Assembly (NCBI RefSeq): GCF_963678635.1
Contig: NC_087064.1
Location: forward strand, 69,430,123-69,494,122
DNA from: Symsagittifera roscoffensis
Taxonomy: Eukaryota; Xenacoelomorpha; Acoela; Convolutidae
Length of the DNA stretch: 64,000 bases
Direction: 5' to 3'
The notes below the pieces were generated by a model. That model saw only the letters and a program-made list of their open reading frames with translations. It did not search any database and had not been told where the DNA came from. Below are positions 10,787-20,349 of this stretch, piece after piece; positions within the stretch are counted from its first letter, which is position 1, and every line of letters begins with the position of its first letter. Made by a program: the position numbers and the translations under genes.

Positions 10787-12106
10787 CTAAACATATTTCT
10801 CAGAACTCACTAATTTGAACTCTGAGGGGAACGCTTCTTTTTGAGAAAGAAGAAACAACATTCGTTGAGAATTATCTATCTCAGGCGGTTTAACGATATT
10901 AGCGATTGTTCCACGGAAATGATTAAATTTAGGATTTAATCGGAGCATGAATGCTACTACGCACAATAATTTGAGAAACGAGCTGTAACGTTTCCACTTA
11001 ATGACGGGTTCAGGGACTGACGGGTTGATTACAAATTTAGTGGCAGTATCGATGACATCATCGATAGGACCTTTTAATTTTAATTTTGTAATCACATCGA
11101 CATTTGGTCGAAAGGGCCAATCACTGGTTCTGAGGAAGCTGGGACCTTGAGTCCAGCTGCTGTCCTTCAAGGCTTCAGCGGCAATACCTCGAGTACCAGT
11201 ATCAGCTGGGTTGTTTTCAGTATCTACGTGATACCATTCGTCGACAGTGGTAACTTCCAGTATTTCGCCTACTCGATTAGCGACAAATACTGGCTGCTTT
11301 GCAGTCGAATGGAGCCATTGTAGCACAGTGGTGCTGTCAGTCCACATAAAGACATCATTTATAGGGATCGAAAGTGCTTTCATGATATCTATTTTGAGGC
11401 GTGTAGCAAGCAAAGAAGCTTGCAGCTCTAATTTTGAGATGGAAAAAGCCTTCATTGGTGCTACGCGGGCTTTACCCAAAATGAAGGCGAGTTTTGTCTC
11501 ATGTGTATCAATAATGCGCGCACGGAGAAATCCAACTGCACAGAAGACTTCCTGTGAAATGTCAACAAACATATGGAGTTCAATTTTGTCAACTGCGGAT
11601 GGAAAGTAGCATCTCGGTATGATCAGTTGACCCAGGATGGTTAGACCAGACCACCATTCGAGGAATTTGGCATTCAAGTCCAAAGGAAGTGGGTTATCCC
11701 ATTGTTGACCACTGATTCTCCAAATCTCTTTAAGAAGTAGTCGGGCTCTGACAGTGTACGGAGCGACTAACCCAATAGGGTCGAAAACTGAAGAGAGAAA
11801 AATTAGAACTGTACGTTGGGTAACAGTATCCTTCAGTTCTCTGTTTACACCTCGACTAACTACCAATGTATCGAGAACGTGATCCCATTTCAAACCTAGA
11901 ACATGCGATTGTTGACCTTCACTACTTAGAATCTCCTTAACTTGACTTAAATTGTCGCTTGACGTACATAACTCTTTCTGAATCTCTTTGACATTGCTCA
12001 CGAAATTTGTCAACTTAAATCCTCCTAACTTAAGTAGTTCTACAAGGTCCTTACTTAATTTTAATGCCTGTTCAGGTTCGGGAAAGGAATCAAGATAATC
12101 GTCCAT
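10787..12106 (-). pseudogene. Reverse transcriptase C-terminal part and RNase H
   Basis: A 439-codon open frame starting at the MDD of the RT motif (MDDYLDSF) and continuing through the RT thumb (DPIGLVAPYTVRARLLLKEI). An RNase H domain follows: FMWTDSTTVLQWL carries an active-site Asp, followed by FVANRVGEI and NNPADTGTRG. These motifs are characteristic of BEL/Pao. It is cut from the upstream RT by a stop at 12107-12109 and ends in a stop before the integrase HHCC region. Confidence 0.92.
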
Positions 12107-12721
12107 TTAGAATTTTTGCATCACGGCTGACGCTGCGTCGGGGAACAAGACTTGATTGTCGCGAGCTGTCTTTTGAAGAGCAAAATTAGCACTTGTGGGC
12201 GAGTCACGAGCTCCGAAAATGTGTCGCGTGTATTGATACGTTACCACATCGGTTGTGGAATCCTCCTGCCACAGAAAACGAAAAGACAGTTGGTCGATTG
12301 GGAGAACACCAACCTGAAGGAACATGCCTTCAATATCACCTGATACTGCATGTTGATGTTGACGGAATCTCATTAGGACAATCAGCAGATTCTGAAACAA
12401 ATCTGGGCCAACCAAAAGAGCTTTATTAAGTGACGATCCATGAAATTTGGCTGCACCATTTAGGACGCGGCGGACTTTACCTGGTTTATTTGGATTAATC
12501 ACGTGGCGATGAGGAAGATACCATTCCCTAGCGGAACGATTTGTGCAGTCATGTGTATTCACTTTGATGACGTAACCTTTGTCAAAATCTTCTTGAATGT
12601 TTTTTGCGTATAAAGCCCTGAGGTTTGTGTCTTTGTCTAAACGTTTTTCCAGAGATTTAAGTTGTGCTAAGGCGGAGTAGTAGTTGTTGGGCAACTGTGA
12701 GTGGTCTTCGGCCCAAAGCAA
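12107..12721 (-). pseudogene. Reverse transcriptase fingers and palm
   Basis: A 204-codon open stretch with RT motifs: WYLPHRHVINPNKPGKVRRV, then GDIEGMFLQV (catalytic Asp) and FGARDSPTSANFAL. It ends MQKF-stop, exactly where the YMDD tyrosine should be. The codon before MDD is TAA, a single-base change from a tyrosine codon. The first codons belong to copy 1 of the tandem triplication. Confidence 0.92.
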
Positions 12722-13802
12722 CCCAACGGCGTATCTATCACCATCATGTATAGTTGATGCTTCTGAAATTTTGTTCGCCCTTTTATCGTCTGACGATCGG
12801 GCATCTACTTAATTTGTACGTACCATATGATTCAAGTTCGTACCAAGATTTGACCTGCTCTACCAAACTTACATCTTCGATGTTACAATGTAAGCATGTT
12901 GAGATCAGGCCGGTGGAGGCAGGGAGTGGACCACTTAAGACCCATACAATTGGGAGGCGAACGGCAAAAGGTGATTTTTGGCTTTTATCAAAATCTTCTT
13001 GAATGTTTTTTGCGTATAAAGCCCTGAGGTTTGTGTCTTTGTCTAAACGTTTTTCCAGAGATTTAAGTTGTGCTAAGGCGGAGTAGTAGTTGTTGGGCAA
13101 CTGTGAGTGGTCTTCGGCCCAAAGCAACCCAACGGCGTATCTATCACCATCATGTATAGTTGATGCTTCTGAAATTTTATTCGCCCTTTTATCGTCTGAC
13201 GATCGGGCATCTACTTGTTTTGTACGTACCATATGATTCAAGTTCGTACCAAGATTTGACCTGCTCTACCAAACTTACATCTTCGATGTTACAATGTAAG
13301 CATGTTGAGATCAGGCCGGTGGAGGCAGGGAGTGGACCACTTAAGACCCATACAATTGGGAGGCGAACGGCGAAAGGTGATTTTTGGCTTTTATCAAAAT
13401 CTTCTTGAATGTTTTTTTTGCGTATAAAGCCCTGAGGTTTGTGTCTTTGTCTAAACGTTTTTCCAGAGATTTAAGTTGTGCTAAGGCGGAGTAGTAGTTG
13501 TTGGGCAACTGTGAGTGGTCTTCGGCCCAAAACAACCCAACGGCGTATCTATCACCATCATGTATAGTTGATGCTTCTGAAATTTTATTCGCCCTTTTAT
13601 CGTCTGACGATCGGGCATCTACTTGTTTTGTACGTACCATATGATTCAAGTTCGTACCAAGATTTGACCTGCTCTACCAAACTTACATCTTCGATGTTAC
13701 AATGTAAGCATGTTGAGATCAGGCCGGTGGAGGCAGGGAGTGGACCACTTAAGACCCATACAATTGGGAGGCGAACGGCGAAAGGTGATTTTTGGCTTTT
13801 AT
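12582..13802 (-). repeat. 406-bp tandem triplication within pol
   Basis: Three head-to-tail copies start at 12582, 12988 and 13394 (TCAAAATCTTCTTGAATG) with a period of 406 bp. The third copy has two extra T in its T run (8 versus 6). The unit codes for the protease-RT connector: PFAVRLP, WVLSGPLPASTGLIS, VEQVKSWYELESYG, then LWAEDHSQLPNNYYSALAQL. Copies differ at a few bases (for example GCAAAAGG versus GCGAAAGG). Since 406 is not a multiple of three, the duplication itself breaks the frame. Confidence 0.95.
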
Positions 13803-16703
13803 CCTGGCAGTATTCCAGAGGACAAATGTACTCATAAACATCTTGACCTAAAATCATTTCGACCGAAATTCGACTGAATCAATTGGTTCCAAGTGAGAGT
13901 ATTTCTCTTGCAACCTACGAACGTTAATTATATCTGAACCTATGTAAATGTTGTTTTTTACATATGCACAAACGGTGAACGAAATATCTGGATCAAAGAA
14001 ACGTTCAAATCAACTTGATCTGAAGTAATATCTTCGGAACAATTGGCGCCATTGACAGTCAAATCAATTTTCCTACCTGTCAGATTGAGTCTGCGAGCGA
14101 GTTTAGGTGAAATACAAGAATGACTGCAAGCTGTGTCACATAACACAAGTGCGGTGGTTTCAGAGTCATTTGATGATAATGTGAGATTTATAAGTGGCAT
14201 CAGTCCTTTTAGATTCATAAGGGATGTCCCACAAGTATTGTTTTGCGTCGTGGGTCTAAATAGAGTTTGAACTGCGAGAGTGGCTGCAGTTGTGTGCGGT
14301 GCATAACCAGATTGGTTATTTGTAGGGAAAACGCGTTCTGCGCCGTGCAGTAACACATTATGAGTGCTCTTGAACTGTGGTTTAGGACAAATTTTGGGCT
14401 TGGGAAATTTCCTAAACATGTGATTTCCTTGAAAACAAGAAAAGCAAAGCTTAATTTCAGCGCAACATTTAGCACGCTGTGTTGGAGTTTTTTCTTTAAA
14501 AACGCTACATTTAAAAATTGAATGCTTGCCTTTACAAACTAAACATGGACTATATTCAATATTTGCGTCAAACTTAGCTTGCGAGTTTGCGGCAAACATT
14601 TTAACATTGGTTTTTGTCCGAACCGAATTATCCTGATTTCTATTGTAGTTTGATGAAGGACGCATTCGTTCATGCACTTCAGCTTTATCCTGCAGCCAAT
14701 GATTGAAATGAATTAAAGACGGAGCATACAAACTCCGTTTTACGGTGTGGAACGACCAAGGCTCTTTCATATTAGGTGGGAGCTTCTCTATTGCTTTATC
14801 GAGAAGTGTTGCACTTTCAAGGTCTGCGTTGTAATGTAAAAATTTGAACACTTCAACTATGCTTGCTATCATGGATGCAAAACTTATGATGCTGTCGGAA
14901 CTATGCATCTTAACGGGCGGTGAATTATGAAGTTTGTCCATATATGCACGTATTATTATTTGAGGTTGGCCAATTTTTCTCTCAAGTTTCATGAGAGCAT
15001 TTTTGTACCACTATAGGCAAACTCAGCTATAGCAGTCTCAGCTTTATTTTTGACTAATGATTTAAGGTAGTGCTGCTTATTATCATCTGACAAGTTTTGA
15101 GAGTCCACAGCACTTCGGAATTGTCCAATCCATTCAATTCACTGAAGTGGACAGCCACCGTATTTCCTAAGGTTCCACGGTGGTAATGGATCCTTACGGT
15201 TGAAAGTTAGTATTTCCTTTGAATCTTCAAGGATTACTGCATTAGGTGGTGGTTGAACTGAGGTTGAAGCGAAATTGTGTAACTGAGGAACAAATGATGT
15301 CGGATAAGCATAGGCACTATGTGGATAGCTGGGGACTTGAGACAACTACTGTGTTGACACTTGCGCTTGGTTATTGTAAAACACTGTCCCTCCAACAGTG
15401 CACGGGTATTGTGAAAGTGGTGGTTGCACTATTGGTGTGACAGCACTATTTAACGCCTGGGGTACTGTAGAATCTGATGCGATAAATGGCGCGGTGGTTG
15501 GAGGTGCCATTCTCCAAGTATTCATATTGGGTATATAGCGAACTGGATGTGGATGGTTGAAGGATGGTTGATTTGTTGAAACACGAGTTGAGTTATTAAT
15601 ACTCGCTGGTGGAGCAGTAATAAGAATCAGGTTCACCGGCTGGGTTGCCGTATTGACTGTTGTATTAATTGGGACAGAAGCATGTAATGTGGGGACCGTT
15701 GTTGCTGGCATACGTGGAATGAAAGGAAGCGGGGGCGAGGACGGGGGCGGGGGTGGTGGCGGCGGCGGTGGGAGAGGTTGAGAAGGAATCTTCAAATTAT
15801 GAACGGTAGATGATAGCACCGATTGTAACGGTAGGCAAACGCTTGGGTTGCTACTGGATGGAAAAAGGTGGACGTTTATTAGATCAACCGTGCTTGGTGG
15901 TAGAGACAAAGAAACCAAATTGGCGATGCCCGGAGGTTGAGGTTCTTGTCGGGGAACAATGGTTATAGTTGATGCAAGTTCCGACGAATGTGTATCGAGT
16001 GCTTCGTCCACCCAATCTTTTGTTCGGGTTTCAGCGACAACTTGATGTGTTCTACTCGAAGGCAGAGCGGTTTTATTGATGTCAGTATCAATGTTCGAAT
16101 CATCATCCATTAACTCTGTTTCAACTATTTTGGCCTCATTGAGCTTTCGTTTGTTCTCCTCAACAAGTGTCTCAAGAGCCAATTCGTTTTCTTTTTCTTT
16201 TAGGCGGATACCTGTTTCATTTTGTCGCTCGATTTCAAGACGTCGCAATTTTGCTATTTCGAGTTCGCGTTTGCGCTGACTGCAAAGTCATTGAAGACGC
16301 TCTAGAGTGCAGGGAACTATATCGGGTGGACCGGCTGACAGTTGACGCAGCTCGCGATGCTTGCGTGTCAGCATCTCCAGTCTCTGGAAACAAAGTTTTC
16401 GCCATTTCCAAGTGCTTAATTGACAATTCCAGCATTTCATCTCGAGCGCAAGTAATGCTGATCAACCAAGTGTCAAGATCAGCGAGAGCACTGCTAGGTT
16501 CTAGCGTTTTTTGAGCAAGAATGCGAAGGTCGTCGTTTTTCGTTATTGCGTTTTCTATTGCTATTTGGCACTGCTGGATAGACCTTTCAACTTTGACTGT
16601 CCTTACCTTTGCTAATAGTGAGTCTTTCAGATCTGAATAGAGCCTATAACATTCCTCCTCATATTTCCTACAACCGTTCTGAGCTTGCTTATTTGTTATG
16701 ACT
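13803..16703 (-). pseudogene. BEL/Pao gag and protease, broken into several frames
   Basis: Element order is 16703 to 13803. It holds a Gag N-terminal helical part (about 16235-16703), a Glu/Lys-rich coiled region (RRLEIERQNETGIRLKEKEN), then a Pro-rich linker with a run of 11 prolines. A Gag core with KMHSSDSIISFASM and WLQDKAEVHERM follows. Then come zinc knuckles: CLVCKGKHSIFKC is intact, and a second (CFSCFQGNH) lacks its last Cys. The aspartic protease shows LCDTACSHSCIS as its active-site loop. Frameshifts near 16280, stops near 15346 and 15139 and a shift near 13958 interrupt it. MILGQDVYEYI at 13825-13857 marks the protease end. Confidence 0.85.
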
Positions 16704-17073
16704 TAGCTTTGAATAAAGGAAAAGCGGGCGGTTGTGAACTATCAAAAAAAGGGGATTAAAAAGTCAAGTGTGATGTCACTCTTCACACCTTCTCAGCAAA
16801 ACCGGAAATGCAATAAAAATCGTCACACTTTACTTTACAAAGGGGGGTGGGGAAGTTCACTTTTACGATTTAGAGCGAGCGGAAATTTTAAAAAAAAAGA
16901 AAACAGTAATTTAGAATTAAATTACAAATTGAAATACATTGACACTACAAAGAATATCAAAGGTTGTTTGCTGCAGATTCAACAGCTAGGCGGCGGTTGC
17001 GTTCGGCACGACGTTTTTTTTTGAGAGGGTCGGTTTTTTTGTTCTTTATTTTTCTTAAGTTTGCCGTATTACT
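16704..17073 (-). other. Leader between the 17074 ORF and gag
   Basis: Non-coding by eye. A motif GCGTTCGGCACGACG near 16998 resembles GCATTCGGCACGAT at 17569, hinting at a local duplication flanking the 17074-17559 ORF. Confidence 0.4.
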
Positions 17074-17559
17074 TCAGACTATCGAGAAAGACTTTAGTTC
17101 AAGGTCAGTTTCTTGGTGAATTTGGAAATACTGACGGAGTAAGCGAGTGTCTTTCTGTTTACGCTTAGAGATTAAGTCGCCAGTCACGCTTAAAATTAAA
17201 ATGCCCGTTGAGCACAGCAAATCGTAGATATTAGGAGTTTCGACTCGTTGACAATATACAATTGCAGCAATATTACTTTTGTAATAAAGCAGAATGTTGC
17301 GCAGTTCGAGTTCCGTGAGTGCTGTATCGTTGTTACTATTGTGCTTGCTAATTGAATTGATGATCAGGTCGTGCCAGATTATTATGTCATTTCTATGGGC
17401 TAATTCGCCGTCTAAAAAAGTTTGGGCACGTTTTGATTGGTACTTGTGGTTGAGACTTAAACCACCAAGGGCATAACAGTATTGCGATATACGGTTTTGC
17501 TCGGCTATACGTAGCGTTTTATGAGCACGAGAGAGCGAGCTAGCGGCTAATATATACAT
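17074..17559 (-). CDS. Unidentified 161-codon ORF in the element leader
   Basis: An intact frame from ATG to stop between the 5' LTR and gag. The product starts MYILAASSLSRAHKTLRIAE, is rich in Leu and Ile, and has a central TELELRNILLYYKSNIAAIV segment. There is no zinc knuckle, protease or envelope-like signal. Its place is unusual, since gag normally comes first in BEL/Pao. It could be an N-terminal gag piece, a captured fragment or chance. It is longer and less degraded than the other frames of this element. Confidence 0.4.
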   Translation of the reverse strand: MYILAASSLSRAHKTLRIAEQNRISQYCYALGGLSLNHKYQSKRAQTFLDGELAHRNDIIIWHDLIINSISKHNSNNDTALTELELRNILLYYKSNIAAIVYCQRVETPNIYDLLCSTGILILSVTGDLISKRKQKDTRLLRQYFQIHQETDLELKSFSIV

Positions 17560-18367
17560 TTACGACGGCATTCGGCACGATAAAAAAAATCTGGGGGGAA
17601 TCAAGTCAACCGGATTTTGAGAATCTCACACCTGCTCAGAAACAACCGGAGTTGCAAAAACTCAACGGGATTGACTTGATATAGTGCTAAAGGGTCTGTA
17701 CACTGCGTAAATTTGCAGTGCTTACGTTTGCCGGGCTGTTTTTTTCGCAAAAAAAATGACAAAATTTTTTTTTCTCGAAAATTTTTTTTCTTATCGTCTA
17801 AGTCAGTTTGGTACCGAAGTTAGACGATTTGGGGTCGATTTCGGATTTTTCAATTTTTTTGCGAAAATTTTCTCAAAAATTTTCACAAAATTTTTTTCTA
17901 ACGGGTCGGAACGGTGGGTTCGGGTTTGAATTATCGACTACTAACTATAAACTAGCAAATGAAACCAAAATTTTAGCTTTTAGTCAAATTTTTTTGATTT
18001 TCGATTTTTTTTTGGGTTTCGGATTTTCTGGGTGGGGTATTCGGGTTAGACTATTGGCAAAAGCACGGTAAACATAATGAAATCAACATTTTAGCACACT
18101 GAATGGATTTGATGGGTCACATAAAAAAACTTTAAAGGATTGTAAAACAATTATAGCTCTGGTTTATGAAAAAACTAAACTGAAAGTTACGTCTTACAAT
18201 AGTTTTTTCTGTCAACTTCGGCCATCAAAAACGGTTGGGGAGATTCCTGTCTCACTTGCAGGTAGCTGTCTGCATACACCTTCGTGAAATTGCACAATCA
18301 CCTTTCACTGAGGTACCTCTCACTCACAAAAAACTGAGTCGTCAAGGGTTTCGTCTGGTTTGTCGTC
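17560..18367 (-). other. 5' leader of the BEL/Pao element
   Basis: A non-coding stretch between the primer binding site and the 17074-17559 ORF. AT-rich with long T and A runs (17750-17900); no ORF of interest. Confidence 0.5.
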
Positions 18368-18383
18368 GATTGTCGGTGGACCA
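18368..18383 (-). promoter_or_regulatory. Candidate primer binding site
   Basis: Directly after the 5' LTR on the - strand the sequence starts TGGTCCACCGACAATC. A PBS complementary to a tRNA 3' end starts with TGG (CCA complement), and the position right at the LTR edge fits. I cannot assign the tRNA. Confidence 0.6.
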
Positions 18384-18891
18384 TGTTTCCACCTGTGTTC
18401 GGTCTGTGGTGGGTCGGTCGAGTATGTCGTCGGTCTGTAGATTGGCTGTAGGTATCTCGATTGAGAATACTATTGTTCAATATATATATATATATTTTTC
18501 TTTCAATAATTATCGAAAATCATTAAGAGGAAACAACGGAATAATATCTGTTTCGGAACAAAATTATCAAGTTTTAAACGAAATCGAAATCGAAAGCGAC
18601 TTTATTGTCACTACTTTTGCCAATAAGTGGGGATTTTCACGCTTGCCAGAAGTTAGAAGTCAATTCTGGCCAAAATCTAATTAAGTTCATGTCCAGAACA
18701 TCATTTAAAAACAAGTTTGACTTAGGAACATTTTTTATCCGGTTCAAATCAAGTGTATTCCAAGTTTTTTAGTAGTAAAATACTTGGAATGACCGGGATT
18801 CGAACCGGCGACCTTTCGGTTTCAGGTCAAGTACGTTACTGCTGGACTAGCTGGTCTTGATATGCTTTCATTTTAGTTTCAATCTTGAACA
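18384..18891 (-). repeat. 5' LTR of the BEL/Pao element
   Basis: Near-identical to 9024-9530 with the same TG..CA ends. It contains the second copy of the tRNA-like segment (18791-18856, A box TAGTCCAGCAG, B box GGTTCGAATCC). Confidence 0.93.
18791..18856 (-). other. tRNA-like sequence inside the 5' LTR
   Basis: Counterpart of 9430-9495 with five or so changes. The B box is intact and the A box has one change at its last positions. Both copies lie near the start of the LTR in element orientation. Confidence 0.6.
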
Positions 18892-18960
18892 AGCAGTCTT
18901 GTTTTTATTTCATATCCTTTTTACTTACATCGATTAATGTTTTCTGGAAAAAAAACCATG
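18892..18960. repeat. R2 repeat copy, right fragment
   Basis: Begins AGCAGTCTTGTTTT, which is the outer block of R2 (compare the reverse complement of AAAACAAGACTGCTCG at 43940). It is the other side of the R2 copy split by the BEL/Pao element. Confidence 0.6.
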
Positions 18961-20076
18961 TCATTCCAGAAAGTCTGTGCAGGACAAGTTAATCCAAAAA
19001 ATCAAAAGAAAGCGTAGTAATCTTTATAATTTTTTTCTGCCCCGCTGCAGTGGTTTTATGCCCCGCCGAAGGCTTCGTATGTTCAGCAATCTGAGAGATT
19101 GACTAATTGTCACTATTCCTTCAAATGTTTTTGTACATTAGTTTCATCCGAGATCATTTGAGTAAATGGAAAGCTTATGTAACAATAATTTTTCTCGCTC
19201 TTCCTAGAAATTGTTCGGAAGCTCATTCGTCCCCTTCCAGGGCAAATTCAGGGCAAAAATTTGCACCCATTCAGCTCCTTTTGTACAGAAACAATTTTTC
19301 CTCGATGGATTCGAACCGACCCTTTGAGTACTTTGTTCAACCAATTCCTAAAGTTACTGTTTGCTTTGGTGTATTTAAACTGAAATTGGGCTCAAATGGC
19401 TCCTTATGCTAAAAGTTAGACTTATTCATCTCCTTTTGCTAAAAATTGAGCTCAAAAGGTCGTTTTTCCAAAAATTGGGCTCATTCAGCACTCTCCATGG
19501 AAAAAAAGAGACCAAAATGGGGACCAATTTCGACCCGGGCATACAATAGCTCAAAATTTGTCAAAAGCCTCGGCTTATACTCCTCGAATTTGTTTTAAAT
19601 GACATGTTTCTGAAGTAATGATCAATCAACTGTCAGTAAATTGTGAAGAAAAACACCAATACCAAAAACGTGAATTCAGGTCTCTATTTCATTATTGGTA
19701 TTAACAGTCCTATTAAAGTCAGATTCATTGTCGCTCTTCATATACACTTTTTACAATTTTCTATTGCATTTTGGGCAAAAAATTTGCAATTTCTTGCAAT
19801 AAATTGCAATATTTATGCTCTGTCTATTTACATCGCTGTGCGTATGTGGAGAAATAGTTGGAAATTTTGTGAAAATATTGATGGATTTTTTTCTTGTTTA
19901 ATCATCACCACTGGTACTTCAAGCTGATTGTTTCATCAGAGCCTTTACCATCGCATTTCTCAAAATTTCAGCCCAAATACCTATATTTTTATTGGCCTTT
20001 TAAATACAAAATTTGATCCTCAAAGCACGGTAAAGGATCTGTGTATGTAATAGTCCATACTCCATAACCATGGTCA
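18961..20076. other. Downstream flank of the main gene
   Basis: No gene seen. 19265-19500 holds irregular repeats of CTCCTTTTGCTAAAAATTG and GGGCTCA. A B-box-like GGTTCGAATCC occurs on the - strand near 19310 without an A box. Confidence 0.5.
19988..19993 (-). promoter_or_regulatory. Polyadenylation signal AATAAA of the main gene
   Basis: The - strand reads GGCCAATAAAAATATAGG 84 bases after the TGA of the last exon. Position and sequence fit a canonical poly(A) signal. Confidence 0.65.
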
Positions 20077-20349
20077 TCAATTATGTTCTTTCATGGCCAT
20101 GACTAGCATCATGACCAGTGGGACCATGAGGGCCACTATATTGGGCATGACTTGATCCTTTCCAGCGGCCACAATTCCACTGAATGTGTTGCAATTGGCC
20201 CCACTGCTGCAACAGATGGTGCATGTCTGAACATTTCCGTTGACGTCACAGACCAGAACTCCGGCTGCCTGATCTGAACAGACGTTGGAACTGCATCCAC
20301 GAGTGACAGGTGCTGAATTCAGGTCGTTGTCAGTGACCACGTATCGCAG
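20077..20349 (-). CDS. Main gene exon 22: Ly6/uPAR-like ending and GPI-type tail
   Basis: Residues 1313-1402. TRGCSSNVCSDQ, LVCDV, then TCTICCSSGANCN, matching the C..CCxxxxCN closure of Ly6/uPAR domains. SGIVAAGKDQ could hold the cleavage site before a hydrophobic stretch (NIVALMVPLVMMLVMAM) and KEHN. Acceptor TCTGTTCCAG; stop TGA followed by a second in-frame TGA. Confidence 0.87.
   Translation of the reverse strand: MRYVVTDNDLNSAPVTRGCSSNVCSDQAAGVLVCDVNGNVQTCTICCSSGANCNTFSGIVAAGKDQVMPNIVALMVPLVMMLVMAMKEHN

Larger units (their letters stand above)
9024..18891 (-). mobile_element. BEL/Pao LTR retrotransposon, full length but defective
   Basis: A 9.87-kb element on the - strand. It has two LTRs of about 508 bp that begin TG and end CA, a candidate primer binding site, a gag-like region, then protease, reverse transcriptase, RNase H and integrase in the order usual for BEL/Pao. 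Integrase shows the DDE core and the C-terminal DUF5641-type region typical of the clade. The internal region is inactivated by frameshifts, in-frame stops (one in the YMDD motif) and a 406-bp triplication. The LTRs differ at roughly 15-20 sites by eye, so the insertion is not recent. No envelope gene is seen. Confidence 0.93.

Noticed and set aside
19300-19330. B-box-like GGTTCGAATCC on the - strand
   Set aside because: No A box or tRNA arms at the right distance.
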